This document shows, piece by piece, positions 1-8,489 of a stretch of DNA of 36,412 bases. Both the position numbers and the translations under genes were made by a program. The notes under the pieces are model-generated. The model searched no databases. It was not told the DNA's origin and worked only from the letters and a program-made list of their open reading frames with translations. Source of the DNA: CAZRAL01 sp964598005. Its GTDB lineage: Bacteria > Pseudomonadota > Gammaproteobacteria > Burkholderiales > Usitatibacteraceae. Position 1 is the first letter of the stretch; every line of letters begins with the position of its first letter. Where the stretch lies: positions 1 to 36,412 of the forward strand of contig CAZRAL010000023.1 of NCBI GenBank assembly GCA_964598005.1, given 5' to 3'.

Positions 1-63
1 GTAACCCCGCCCTTTGGCAAGGCCCTACTGTCAGATCAAGTCGAAACTACTACATTTTAGTGA

Positions 64-192
64 AATCTCCCCTCCGCTCCTCTTTGCAAAGAGGGGCGGA
101 GGGGAGATTAAGAGTCGTTGTCTCAACGCCAGACATTTTCAATCCCCCTCTGCCCCCTCGCTTCGCTCTCCCCTTTTTCAAAGGGGGAGACC
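64..192. repeat. Palindromic dispersed repeat, copy E
   Basis: This stretch contains two G/C-tract palindromes. The first, 64-109, is a near-perfect 46-base inverted repeat built on CCCCTCCGC...GCGGAGGGG with one mismatch. The second, about 169-192, is TCTCCCC...GGGGGAGA around a TTTTTCAAA centre. The same pair of palindromes in the same relative layout recurs at 17215-17310 and, in opposite orientation, at 21844-21940. That marks it as a member of a dispersed repeat family and not as a terminator unique to the neighbouring gene. It lies directly behind the 3' end of the large Rhs gene. No coding region is supported in bases 1-240. Confidence 0.75.
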
Positions 193-219
193 TGATGGAT
201 GTGCAGCGATGCCGAACGC

Positions 220-240
220 GGCGCCTTAATCAAAGGCGCC
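220..240. terminator. Hairpin abutting the Rhs stop codon
   Basis: The 8-bp arms GGCGCCTT and AAGGCGCC flank a 5-base loop immediately after the TAA of the minus-strand Rhs gene. On the minus strand no U-tract follows. On the plus strand TTATTTCATTTT follows. It may therefore work better for rightward transcripts or be only a stabilising 3' structure. Confidence 0.4.
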
Positions 241-3200
241 TTATTTCATTTTAGTTAATTCATGAGTAATTTTAATGACTGCGTCTTTTGCCTCTTGGGT
301 CCATACAAACCCCTTTTCCCATACCCCCATGTTAGGGTTAACTAACTTCCCGCCAGTATTGGTAATAGCCGACGAACAATATGGGCATATTGGAATATCA
401 CTGATTATCCTCATTATATTTTTTGCATTTTCACCAGCACTAAAAATTATCTTCACTTCAGCGTGTATCCCGCCAACACCCGCAAGTACTGATTCGTGAC
501 CTAATTTTTCTGCTAATTCTACCTGTTTTTTAGTTAGATCTTGCCCCCCGCTAGCTGCTATTTTCCCTCCCTCTTCCGTTGTTGCCAAGGCAATGTTTCT
601 TTTGTCCTTAGCTATAGGAGAAGAAAGTTGGTCTTTATACTTATTTATATCAACTCGGGAGATTCGTCCTCTCCGCACCATAGTCATCCCCTGCTCTGCC
701 GCTTCTACGACGGGCAGAGTGGCTTTTGTTGGTAGGGCTTTAGGGGCAGCAGATATTTGTGGCAGTAGTGAAAAAGCAAAGGCTCTTAGCCGCCTCATAT
801 CACTTCTACTCGTAGCCATAAAAATGCAGTCCAGCATCCCGTCACCAGCTTCGCGGCAAAAAGCATCATCATAATGAGGATAGTTGTTCATAACCCTCGT
901 TCCCAGGGCTAAAGGAGTAAGCTCAAATTTATTACCGTTCTTATAGATATATTCTCCGTTTGGATCCCTAAAATTGTCAGGAGCCTTGGGCTTAGGCCAC
1001 CCCTGGGCAGGGTCAATGCCAGGAGCGGCAGGGCCTAGAGGACCATCTTCTACCTCTACCGCCCGACCAGGACCATTGGCTTCGGTGCCCTCGGAATTGG
1101 TATAAGGTTTTCCATCTGTTTTGTTTGGCACATCAAGATTATCTGGTGCGGTAACGGTGAGCTTCCCTCCCTCGCTTCCACCATTTTTCCAACAGCCATG
1201 TTCGTTTTTACCACTACCCGTGCAGACGCTAAACCCGGTGGGGTCGGTAAAATTAACCGGGTTATTGAGTGCATAACTGTAAGGGTTCCAGCTTTGCCCG
1301 AACAGCGGGAAGGTGATATGCGGATCAACCGTCAACATGCGTTTCTGGCGTGGATCGTACACCCGCCCGTTCATATTGATCAAGCCCAGATCGTCGTCAT
1401 GCTCGAGATCGGTAAAGCCATGCCGAACCGCCCCCGCCCCGCCATTAAACACGCTGCCATCTTCGTTGATGCGTAGACCCCAGCGGTCGTAGAACAGCCG
1501 CTGCGTCACCAAACCAGTCTGATCCATCACTGCACTCACACTGCCCAATGCATCGCTGAGCAGGTATTCAATCCTGGCCGGTTGCCCCGGCAGCTGGGTG
1601 ACTTGGGCGCGCGCACCGTCTGTCCCACTGATATGGAAGACGTGTTCTTTGTTGTTACGCTGTTCATAGCCACCAAAATACAGCGTGCTTTCTGCCGGGC
1701 CTGATTTTTTGCTGCGCTCACCGAAGGCGTTGTAGGCAAAAGCCGTTTTCGCGCCACTCATGGTAACCACTTTGGGCAGGTCAAAGTTGGTGTACTGGTC
1801 CATGTTGCGCTCCCCTGCCTTGGTTTGCCGGCCACGCAGATCGTAATCAATCGAGGTGGTCCCCGCGCTGGTTTTGCGCTCGGTGAGCGCATGCGGCAGC
1901 GCGCCATTGGGCAGCCCATACGTATTGTGCTCGGTCAACTGCTGGTTGACAAAGACGTCAGTCAGGTTGCCAATGGTGTTGTAGGCATAGACTGTGCTGG
2001 CGGTTTTGCCGTTGTAAATACGCAGCCAGTCAGTCAGCCGGTATAAATCATCGTAACCAAATATCTGCTTGATGCCACGCACCGCATCGGTTTCGGTTTC
2101 AACCATTCCGCTCGGGTCATGCGTATAGGTTAAGTCAAGCAACGCGCTGTTGCCCTTGCTGACTTTCAGGCGCTCTAAATGGCCGCTCTGCGGATGGTAG
2201 TCGCGACTGTCGTTGTAGCCTCCCCCCAGCTTGGCGAGGAGGAGCGCAGCGTCATCACTACGCGTCAGCACCTGCCAGAACGGGGTGAAGTTTGGCGAAC
2301 CTGCCGGCGCCCAGGAAATGTCATTAAGAAAGTTGTGATTATTGTAGGTGTATTTCAGCGTTAGGCCTGGGGTGTTGCTACCATTAATCGACGGGTAATG
2401 CCGCTTAGCAAGCCGGCCATCGGCATCGTATTCCACAGCAGAACGCAGCGTTTGACCATCGATGATCTGCTGGTCAGCCAACGGGCGGCCAAAGGTATCA
2501 AATTCGTGCTTGGTAATGATGCCATCCGGGCTTTGGGTGCTGACCAGCTGGCCGATCGCGTGCGGGCCGTTATCCCAGGTGAAGGTGGTGGTTCCATCCA
2601 CGCTAGTGATGGAAGTGACCCGGCCCAGGCTGTCCGTTTTCATGTCGGTGACATGGCCGGTTTGCTGATGGGTGCTCGATACCAGTTCGTCGAAGCCGTT
2701 GTAGGTCATTATGACGGTGCCCGCATTGGGATCGGCGGCCAGAATGGGACGGCCGAGCGTATCGTAGTCGGTGGTGGTTTGGTTACCGTGGTCGTCGATC
2801 GTCCGGTTGATTAACCCGAACGGAGCATATTCATAAGCAGTTTTAACAGCCATGTTGTTCAGGTACTGGATCGATTCAATGGTGCGGCCATTGCGGTCCC
2901 GTACGATTTTGCTTTTGCTTCCCAATGGGTCAATACGCGTTGTTTCGAAGAAGCTGTAGATGGATTTGCTCGAGTTGTTATCAGGAAACAGCGTTTTCAG
3001 GTGCCGGTCGAGTGGGTCGTATTCGTATTGACTGAATTGGGTGGGTACGCCTACCGCAGGCCGCGAGGTGGCGATCACCCGGCCCAGTGCGTCGTATTTC
3101 TGGTCCACGCGCCTTAACTGACCATCAAAACCCGTGCTCATGGTGCGCCGCACGCGACCCAGCGGATCAGCGATGACCTGCGCCGTTTGACCGCTGAGCG

Positions 3201-6200
3201 TCATAGTCGAGACGATGCCGTCGATGCCAAAGAAGCCGTCCGCATGGCCCGCATAGCTGTACTGGAGTTGGGCTGCCTGACCATCGACTGCGGCGCTCAG
3301 CGAGCGGCCCAAATCGTCAAAAGTTGATAGGGTGCGTACACCATTGACATCCATGGTCGCTACAGGCAGGCCATAGGCCGGATGAACGGCTATCCATGCC
3401 GTGGGCCGCCAGGCAGGGACATTAAATGGTTGCCATACCTGGCTTGCGAATACGCGCTCGTTCGGCTGCAGGGGCCAGATCGGATCGTACTCAAAGCGCG
3501 CTTCGCGCGCGCCGCCGTCGCCGGCTTCGTTTTTAACCGCGATCGGCAAGCCATCGTCGGCGTACTCGGTGTAGGTGGTGTTGCGCATGTTGGCCTGGGG
3601 GTGATTCTTTTCCCGATAGGCTGCAATGATGCGTCCGCGATCGTCGTAATCAAATTCCGAGGTACGGGTGGTCGAGGGCTGATTCGGCTCCGTCGCGGTT
3701 ACTTGTTGTTTGCGCAATAAACCGATTAGCCAACCTTCTCCTGTCCCGCTTACCAGGTTGTCGTAGTTGGCGCTGTATGTTGATGACGCACCGCCCGCAG
3801 TTTGGCTATGACTTGCAATCAAATTGCCAAAATCATCATACTGGCTGCTGCCATAGCGCCAGCTCAAGGCCTTGTCATCCGCAGGTTCATCGATGCCATA
3901 GATATGCTGTGCGGTTAGGTTGTTCGAATCGGTCAGGAACCAGTCGATGGTTACATCCTCTTCCCATGCTTTCGATTTCCACGTCGTGGGCCGCATATCA
4001 TAAGTTTGGCCGCCGTTAAGCATGATCCGTTCGTAGCTGTTTTCGCTACGGGTCACCCGAGCGGTGACTGTGGTGCCCACAGAAACATCCGCGCCGCGTG
4101 ACGGCTGCACCACTGTGGTAAGCGGTACCACGGTCGTCACCCGTTTGGGCATCCGTGGGTTAGGTAGCAGTTCATTGAAAGGTTGTGTAATTTGTTCGTA
4201 TTCAGCTATCGTTTCTATCGGTCGCAGCGGATCCCAGGTGCGTACTTTGCGAAAGCCCAGTGTGCCGTTGCCACGCCGGTCAGTCCGATAGTCTTCATAC
4301 GAATAGTAGAGGGTATGGCCTGCAGGGGTGGGGATGTTGCTCTCGAATACTCCTGCACGCGAGGTGACTGACCGCACTACGGTTAATCCGCGTTTTACGC
4401 AGTACACTGGGTAGGCACAAGGGGGGTTGGATTCCATCTTGTCCGAAATCTTTGTTGAGTAACTGACTTCCTGTCGTTTCCAGGTGGCTTTTTCGTCCTT
4501 GACTGCAAACAGCCGGTCGCCGAAGTGCGGCTGCCGGACCAATAACTCGACCTTGTCGTCGTTATCCAGGTTTGGATCGCCCTCCAGCGCGCGTACGATG
4601 TCGATGTGTCCGTCACCATTAAAATCCCCCAGTACCGAGGTAGGAAACCTTTTATTTTCGGGGGTCATGATTCCAGCCGGCTGGCCAAGGTTGAGAATCG
4701 TGAAGCCGCCATAGCCGTTTGAATAGAAGAAGTAGATGGTTGACCATGAAGAAACCGGATCTGCAACCAGGGCCACGATATCGCTGCGTCCATCCCGGTT
4801 CATGTCCGCGAAGTGGAACTCCCAGACAGCATCGCTATACTGCGCAACCCATGGGGTAATGCTGATAGGCTGGCGCGGCATGAAGCCATTCCCGGTATTC
4901 CAGCGTAGGTAGTATTGATAATAGCCCCCGCCTAACTGATTTCCAGGCTGGTTGAGTATGTATTCCTTTTCGACGGCATCCATCAGACCATCACCATTGA
5001 AATCGGCCATTTCTGCCTTTAATCTGTACTTTTTTTCATAGATAGTTTGCGGTCCCACTTCGTCAGAGGAGTACTTAACGATATCTATAGTTTCGCTCAT
5101 GACAGGATAACGTTGGTCAAAAGCGGTGGTTAGCCCATATAAGCCAATATCGTTTAGTCCCATGATGCTCTGTGATGCGCCATCCTGAAAATAAAGCCCC
5201 GCACGCCCATCGCCATTAAAATCGGTAACGTAGTGACTCCGGTATTCCAGCCCCGTATTGACCCGCGGGGCCAGGGCCCCACCAATATTCCGGGCAACTG
5301 CCCAATTTTTTACACCCTGATTGGCAGGATCGTCGATTATCGATAACTGGTCGAGCAACGAATCCCCATCCATATCGACAAAGCCGATAATGTCCTTGCA
5401 ATTAGCATAAAAATCAGGCGCAGAGGCTACCTTCAAAAAACCTGCCATATAGTTCCATTTGAGTATTTCGTAGGAACAGGTTTGGGGTGTTGCTGTCGGT
5501 TTGGGAATCTGTACTTCGTTACGACCATCGCCATCCCAATCAGTGAGGGTTACCTGACTCAGGTCGATGTCGCTAGTAATCGGCGAGCCGTTATAGCTAC
5601 TCAGCGTTTGGGCGTAAGCCAGCATCTGGAATGGCGCATTTTCGTTTTGCCGCGACACAATAATCGTCGGGTCGGGAGTAGCCGCATTGCCTCCGCCTTG
5701 TACCAGCAGCTCGTCCGCCCCGTCGTTGTCGATGTCAATCACCTTGATGCGCGGTGTTGCCAAATTCGCAGGCGAGTATTGAAACGGCATTTTGAGCACA
5801 GTATGGGGATCGTACTGACCCGCCAGTTGCGCATTGCCCGACACATAGGAGAATTCCTTTTTCCAGGTGCAACCGCCCAGAGTATTGATATTGTTCTTTT
5901 GCAGTGCACACATTTGCACCGATGCCAATACGCTGCGCTGCGAAAACTGGCTCAACTGCGGTTGGTATTCGAAACGGTAGGTCCAGACTGGCCCAGTTTT
6001 TTCTGGATTGGGCGCGTAGAGAGTAATTGACTTCAACCGCTTGATAAGGGTCGTCTTGACCCCGGAAGTCCAGCTAAATTCATTGTCGCTGCGCCTTTCG
6101 TAGGTAAATTCCACCCAGCGGTACGGCGCTGGATCCTGCTTGGACAAGGTGTATTCGATTTTAACGGGCAGGTGCTGCACTCCACCTGTGCCATCATCTT

Positions 6201-6960
6201 CGGTCGTATAGGAGTACTTGATAACATTACCGTTACGGTCGGTTTCGGACACCAGCACCCAATGGGTACGCAGTGTCGCAACCTGGGTTAGGCTTTGAAA
6301 ATTTGCCGCCCAGCGGGGCGCGTTAACCGGCTCATAGCGGCGGATCAACCCTCCCTTGCTTTTGACAGTAAACCAGTCTGGGCCCATATCGGAATTTGCT
6401 GCCAGTATGCTTGGCGACGACGAAACAATCTGTGTATACGATTCGTTGCGGGTGCGGTATTCGGTGTTGTCCGCGCCATAAGCGCCCTGAATCGCCATCA
6501 GTGGCTGGCCATCCAGACAAAACCGGTCGCGAGACTCCTCGGCATCGGTAACGTAACTTGAATAATCTATGCCGTCAGCAAAACCATTGGTTGCATGAGT
6601 ACGGTTGCAGCGCGTAATCGCCGATAGCCCGGTCAACCGCCAACCCACACCCACCAGGCTATTGCCGTTGTTACTGGAATAGGCCACAGCAAGGCCAGGG
6701 GCCATGTTGTTACGCCCGGGCGGTACCGCAATCGGAATGACCGCAGTGTACTGCCCGTCCGCACTAACGCTTGAGGACATTGGCAGATAGCCGCCTGAGG
6801 TGGCTGGCACAATTGGTGTCACTGGCAACCCTAATGATTGCGGCTTTGCCGGTGGTGCCGCCTGGCTCGGTATAGTCCACAGTATCGCTCCCGCAATAAT
6901 TGTTGAGAGCAATGCATTACGGCATGCACTGTTTTGGAAAATGGAGCGGTTCGTTGACAT
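241..6960 (-). CDS. Secreted SpvB/Rhs polymorphic toxin with deaminase-like C-terminal tip
   Basis: The product has 2239 residues, counted from ATG at 6960; an in-frame ATG five codons upstream (6975) has poorer support. A Sec signal peptide is visible (hydrophobic stretch ALLSTIIAGAILWTI, likely cleavage after SQA). Next come an SpvB-like domain (about 45-380) and at least seven FG-GAP/VCBS calcium-type motifs, for example DFNGDGLMD and DMNRDGRSD, at about 400-800. A TcdB-middle-like region, many YD repeats (about 1090-1780) and a complete Rhs core ending DPTGF near residue 1910 follow. The last 330 residues differ in character and look more AT-rich. They hold H2166-A-E2168 and P-I-C2192-P-Y-C2195, the zinc and catalytic pattern of the cytidine-deaminase fold found in polymorphic toxins. 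Inference: an exported or cell-surface toxin whose tip deaminates nucleic acid or nucleotides. The subfamily is not determined. No immunity gene lies within the 240 bases downstream. Confidence 0.9.
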   Translation of the reverse strand: MSTNRSIFQNSACRNALLSTIIAGAILWTIPSQAAPPAKPQSLGLPVTPIVPATSGGYLPMSSSVSADGQYTAVIPIAVPPGRNNMAPGLAVAYSSNNGNSLVGVGWRLTGLSAITRCNRTHATNGFADGIDYSSYVTDAEESRDRFCLDGQPLMAIQGAYGADNTEYRTRNESYTQIVSSSPSILAANSDMGPDWFTVKSKGGLIRRYEPVNAPRWAANFQSLTQVATLRTHWVLVSETDRNGNVIKYSYTTEDDGTGGVQHLPVKIEYTLSKQDPAPYRWVEFTYERRSDNEFSWTSGVKTTLIKRLKSITLYAPNPEKTGPVWTYRFEYQPQLSQFSQRSVLASVQMCALQKNNINTLGGCTWKKEFSYVSGNAQLAGQYDPHTVLKMPFQYSPANLATPRIKVIDIDNDGADELLVQGGGNAATPDPTIIVSRQNENAPFQMLAYAQTLSSYNGSPITSDIDLSQVTLTDWDGDGRNEVQIPKPTATPQTCSYEILKWNYMAGFLKVASAPDFYANCKDIIGFVDMDGDSLLDQLSIIDDPANQGVKNWAVARNIGGALAPRVNTGLEYRSHYVTDFNGDGRAGLYFQDGASQSIMGLNDIGLYGLTTAFDQRYPVMSETIDIVKYSSDEVGPQTIYEKKYRLKAEMADFNGDGLMDAVEKEYILNQPGNQLGGGYYQYYLRWNTGNGFMPRQPISITPWVAQYSDAVWEFHFADMNRDGRSDIVALVADPVSSWSTIYFFYSNGYGGFTILNLGQPAGIMTPENKRFPTSVLGDFNGDGHIDIVRALEGDPNLDNDDKVELLVRQPHFGDRLFAVKDEKATWKRQEVSYSTKISDKMESNPPCAYPVYCVKRGLTVVRSVTSRAGVFESNIPTPAGHTLYYSYEDYRTDRRGNGTLGFRKVRTWDPLRPIETIAEYEQITQPFNELLPNPRMPKRVTTVVPLTTVVQPSRGADVSVGTTVTARVTRSENSYERIMLNGGQTYDMRPTTWKSKAWEEDVTIDWFLTDSNNLTAQHIYGIDEPADDKALSWRYGSSQYDDFGNLIASHSQTAGGASSTYSANYDNLVSGTGEGWLIGLLRKQQVTATEPNQPSTTRTSEFDYDDRGRIIAAYREKNHPQANMRNTTYTEYADDGLPIAVKNEAGDGGAREARFEYDPIWPLQPNERVFASQVWQPFNVPAWRPTAWIAVHPAYGLPVATMDVNGVRTLSTFDDLGRSLSAAVDGQAAQLQYSYAGHADGFFGIDGIVSTMTLSGQTAQVIADPLGRVRRTMSTGFDGQLRRVDQKYDALGRVIATSRPAVGVPTQFSQYEYDPLDRHLKTLFPDNNSSKSIYSFFETTRIDPLGSKSKIVRDRNGRTIESIQYLNNMAVKTAYEYAPFGLINRTIDDHGNQTTTDYDTLGRPILAADPNAGTVIMTYNGFDELVSSTHQQTGHVTDMKTDSLGRVTSITSVDGTTTFTWDNGPHAIGQLVSTQSPDGIITKHEFDTFGRPLADQQIIDGQTLRSAVEYDADGRLAKRHYPSINGSNTPGLTLKYTYNNHNFLNDISWAPAGSPNFTPFWQVLTRSDDAALLLAKLGGGYNDSRDYHPQSGHLERLKVSKGNSALLDLTYTHDPSGMVETETDAVRGIKQIFGYDDLYRLTDWLRIYNGKTASTVYAYNTIGNLTDVFVNQQLTEHNTYGLPNGALPHALTERKTSAGTTSIDYDLRGRQTKAGERNMDQYTNFDLPKVVTMSGAKTAFAYNAFGERSKKSGPAESTLYFGGYEQRNNKEHVFHISGTDGARAQVTQLPGQPARIEYLLSDALGSVSAVMDQTGLVTQRLFYDRWGLRINEDGSVFNGGAGAVRHGFTDLEHDDDLGLINMNGRVYDPRQKRMLTVDPHITFPLFGQSWNPYSYALNNPVNFTDPTGFSVCTGSGKNEHGCWKNGGSEGGKLTVTAPDNLDVPNKTDGKPYTNSEGTEANGPGRAVEVEDGPLGPAAPGIDPAQGWPKPKAPDNFRDPNGEYIYKNGNKFELTPLALGTRVMNNYPHYDDAFCREAGDGMLDCIFMATSRSDMRRLRAFAFSLLPQISAAPKALPTKATLPVVEAAEQGMTMVRRGRISRVDINKYKDQLSSPIAKDKRNIALATTEEGGKIAASGGQDLTKKQVELAEKLGHESVLAGVGGIHAEVKIIFSAGENAKNIMRIISDIPICPYCSSAITNTGGKLVNPNMGVWEKGFVWTQEAKDAVIKITHELTKMK

Positions 6961-7329
6961 TATTATTTCCCCCAAAGGTGGTTATCAATCGGTACCGTTT
7001 TTACGTTGGTGCATCACCCTTGACCCGACAAAACATTTGCGTTATGCGGGCTTTCTACTTGCGAAAACACTCGCAATGCGTAGCGAAAATTTCGGTTCAA
7101 GGCATGTGACTAATAACGGCAAAACGCGGCTGATCGATTAAGCCATCGCACCATTGCCTGCGCTAGCGCGCAGATGTCACTGAATTGTTAAGAACTTTGT
7201 GGGAACTGAAATTTGTTAATGGTTATAAGAATTTTTTTGTGTAAATTGAAACCCGTTGGGCTCAACAAAAGCGAAATCGAAGTGCAATTTTTTAAAGAAA
7301 AATATTGCATGCTCAAAATGCAGGGATCT

Positions 7330-7355
7330 AGCCCCGCCACAATGGCGGCGGGGCT
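7330..7355 (+). terminator. GC-rich hairpin followed by T-rich stretch
   Basis: Arms AGCCCCGCC (7330-7338) and GGCGGGGCT (7347-7355) form a perfect 9-bp stem with an 8-base loop. A T-rich run (GTTCCTGTTTTT) ends about 20 bases further on. The shape suggests a plus-strand transcription terminator, but no gene is recognised upstream of it on that strand. The possible transcript would come from the AT-rich segment at about 7190-7330. Confidence 0.35.
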
Positions 7356-7441
7356 GGATCGTTCCTGTTTTTGAATCACACACGAATTTGTGCGGAGTGG
7401 ATGGAAAAAGCCTTCTCCAATTCGATTGCTTGGGCATCCTC

Positions 7442-7537
7442 TGATCGCAAGCAGTTATGCGATTGAGCATGCCCGTAGACGGGTACGCTCGCTTGCGATC
7501 AAACCATGTGTGCTATGCAGGCTCGTGGTGGGTGATA
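7442..7537. repeat. Inverted repeat plus 59-base segment shared with 12655-12713
   Basis: TGATCGCAAGC at 7442-7452 is exactly mirrored by GCTTGCGATCA at 7491-7501. A second nested, slightly imperfect hairpin (GAGCATGCCCG with CGGGTACGCTC) lies inside. The right arm continues into a segment (7479-7537) that recurs with a few substitutions at 12655-12713 inside the decayed element beside skp. It is probably the relic of a mobile element. Confidence 0.65.
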
Positions 7538-7600
7538 CGATATGGGGCAACGTAACTCACGGCCTTTGTTCAAATTTATCGCCAGAACAAGTTGCCGGTA

Positions 7601-7645
7601 TATGGAAATGCACAGACATGGACATTGAACCCACTCATTTCCATA
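7601..7645. promoter_or_regulatory. 10-bp inverted repeat upstream of otsB
   Basis: TATGGAAATG (7601-7610) and CATTTCCATA (7636-7645) are perfect complements separated by 25 bases and end about 60 bases before the otsB start. They could be a widely spaced operator or a leader hairpin. No regulator can be assigned from the sequence. Confidence 0.3.
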
Positions 7646-7705
7646 AAAAATGTCGCTGAATTTGACCTGTACTATAGATAGGAATAGCGGTCTATATTAA
7701 TCAAC

Positions 7706-8455
7706 ATGCACTTAAGCTTTTTTCTTGATTTGGATGGCACGCTGATCAATCTGGCAGCACATCCTGATGCCGTGACCGTACCACCTCGCCTTATCCACTT
7801 GTTGTCACAACTTGATAATAAATTACAAGGCGCCATGGCCATTGTCAGCGGCCGCCCCATTACCGCGCTTGATAAGTTACTTTCTCCCTATCATGGGCCT
7901 GCAGTCGGCATCCATGGAGCTGAGCATCGCCAAAGGGACAGGCCAATCATTCGCCAACACGTTCCAGTAATGCCCCCATCGCTAGTTGAGAAGGTTCAAC
8001 ATATTTTGATTCACGAATCTTCGGCCTTTATCGAACATAAAGGCGCCACGTTAGCGGTGCACCATCGGCGTAACCAGACGCAAGCACATAATCTGGAAAA
8101 CGAATTGCATACCCTCTGTGTAAACGAAGCACCAGAGTGGGCGCTTATAGCAGGGCATCAGGTATTCGAAATCAAGCCACGTTCTGTCAACAAAGGAACC
8201 GGCGTATCCGCATTGATGCAGTTTTCACCTTTTGCGGGATCTTGTCCGATTGCCCTCGGTGACGATACAACCGATCTCGACCTTTTTGCCGCAGCGCGCC
8301 AGCACGGCGGATTGACTATCGCAGTTGGTAGTCGATTGGCCGGAAAAGGCGATTTACAGTTGGCATCACCTGCTGAAGTGATGATTTTTTTAACCCGATT
8401 TTTGCAAACTTCTACTTTGCAAAATTTGAATGATGTTGCTGCGCTTGCTCGTTGA
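7706..8455 (+). CDS. otsB: Trehalose-6-phosphate phosphatase
   Basis: This 249-residue cytoplasmic enzyme of the HAD superfamily hydrolyses trehalose 6-phosphate to trehalose and phosphate, the second step of the OtsAB pathway. Motif I is D8-L-D10-G-T-L, where D8 would be the nucleophile. SGRP (48-51) corresponds to motif II, K163 is in the motif III position, and GDDTTD at 185-190 is motif IV, which binds magnesium. The length is typical of the family. The ATG is the first in frame after an AT-rich leader; its ribosome site is weak. It converges on the GH15 and otsA genes, which lie on the opposite strand. Trehalose synthesis is therefore split between two transcripts here. Confidence 0.93.
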   Translation: MHLSFFLDLDGTLINLAAHPDAVTVPPRLIHLLSQLDNKLQGAMAIVSGRPITALDKLLSPYHGPAVGIHGAEHRQRDRPIIRQHVPVMPPSLVEKVQHILIHESSAFIEHKGATLAVHHRRNQTQAHNLENELHTLCVNEAPEWALIAGHQVFEIKPRSVNKGTGVSALMQFSPFAGSCPIALGDDTTDLDLFAAARQHGGLTIAVGSRLAGKGDLQLASPAEVMIFLTRFLQTSTLQNLNDVAALAR

Positions 8456-8459
8456 TCCC

Positions 8460-8478
8460 ATTCCCTGAAAATGGGAAT
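8460..8478. terminator. Short hairpin between convergent otsB and GH15 gene
   Basis: ATTCCC (8460-8465) and GGGAAT (8473-8478) form a 6-bp stem with a 7-base loop in the 34-base gap between the two stop codons. It may act as a weak bidirectional terminator. The stem is short and the T-tracts are poor. Confidence 0.3.
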
Positions 8479-8489
8479 TACAGCCCCTT

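Larger units (their letters stand above)
6961..7705. other. 745-base intergenic region without a convincing gene
   Basis: This region lies between the divergent Rhs (-) and otsB (+) genes. Short open frames exist, but they have no ribosome site and no recognisable product. What can be seen is an AT-rich middle part (about 7190-7320), a strong GC hairpin at 7330-7355, a repeat shared with 12655-12713, and a 10-bp inverted repeat at 7601-7645. It has the look of accumulated mobile-element debris plus the control regions of the two flanking genes. Confidence 0.6.

Noticed and set aside
7095..7135. Similarity between 7095-7135 and 12565-12605 (TTCAAGGCAT and CAAAACGCGGCT, the second inverted)
   Set aside because: The two short matches are in different relative orientation, so chance or scrambled debris is as likely as a true repeat.
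7390..7659. 89-codon plus-strand frame in the gene-poor region, and the 63-codon frame at 12575-12766
   Set aside because: The only similarity between them is the shared 59-base repeat. Neither has a ribosome site, so they read as repeat DNA and not genes.
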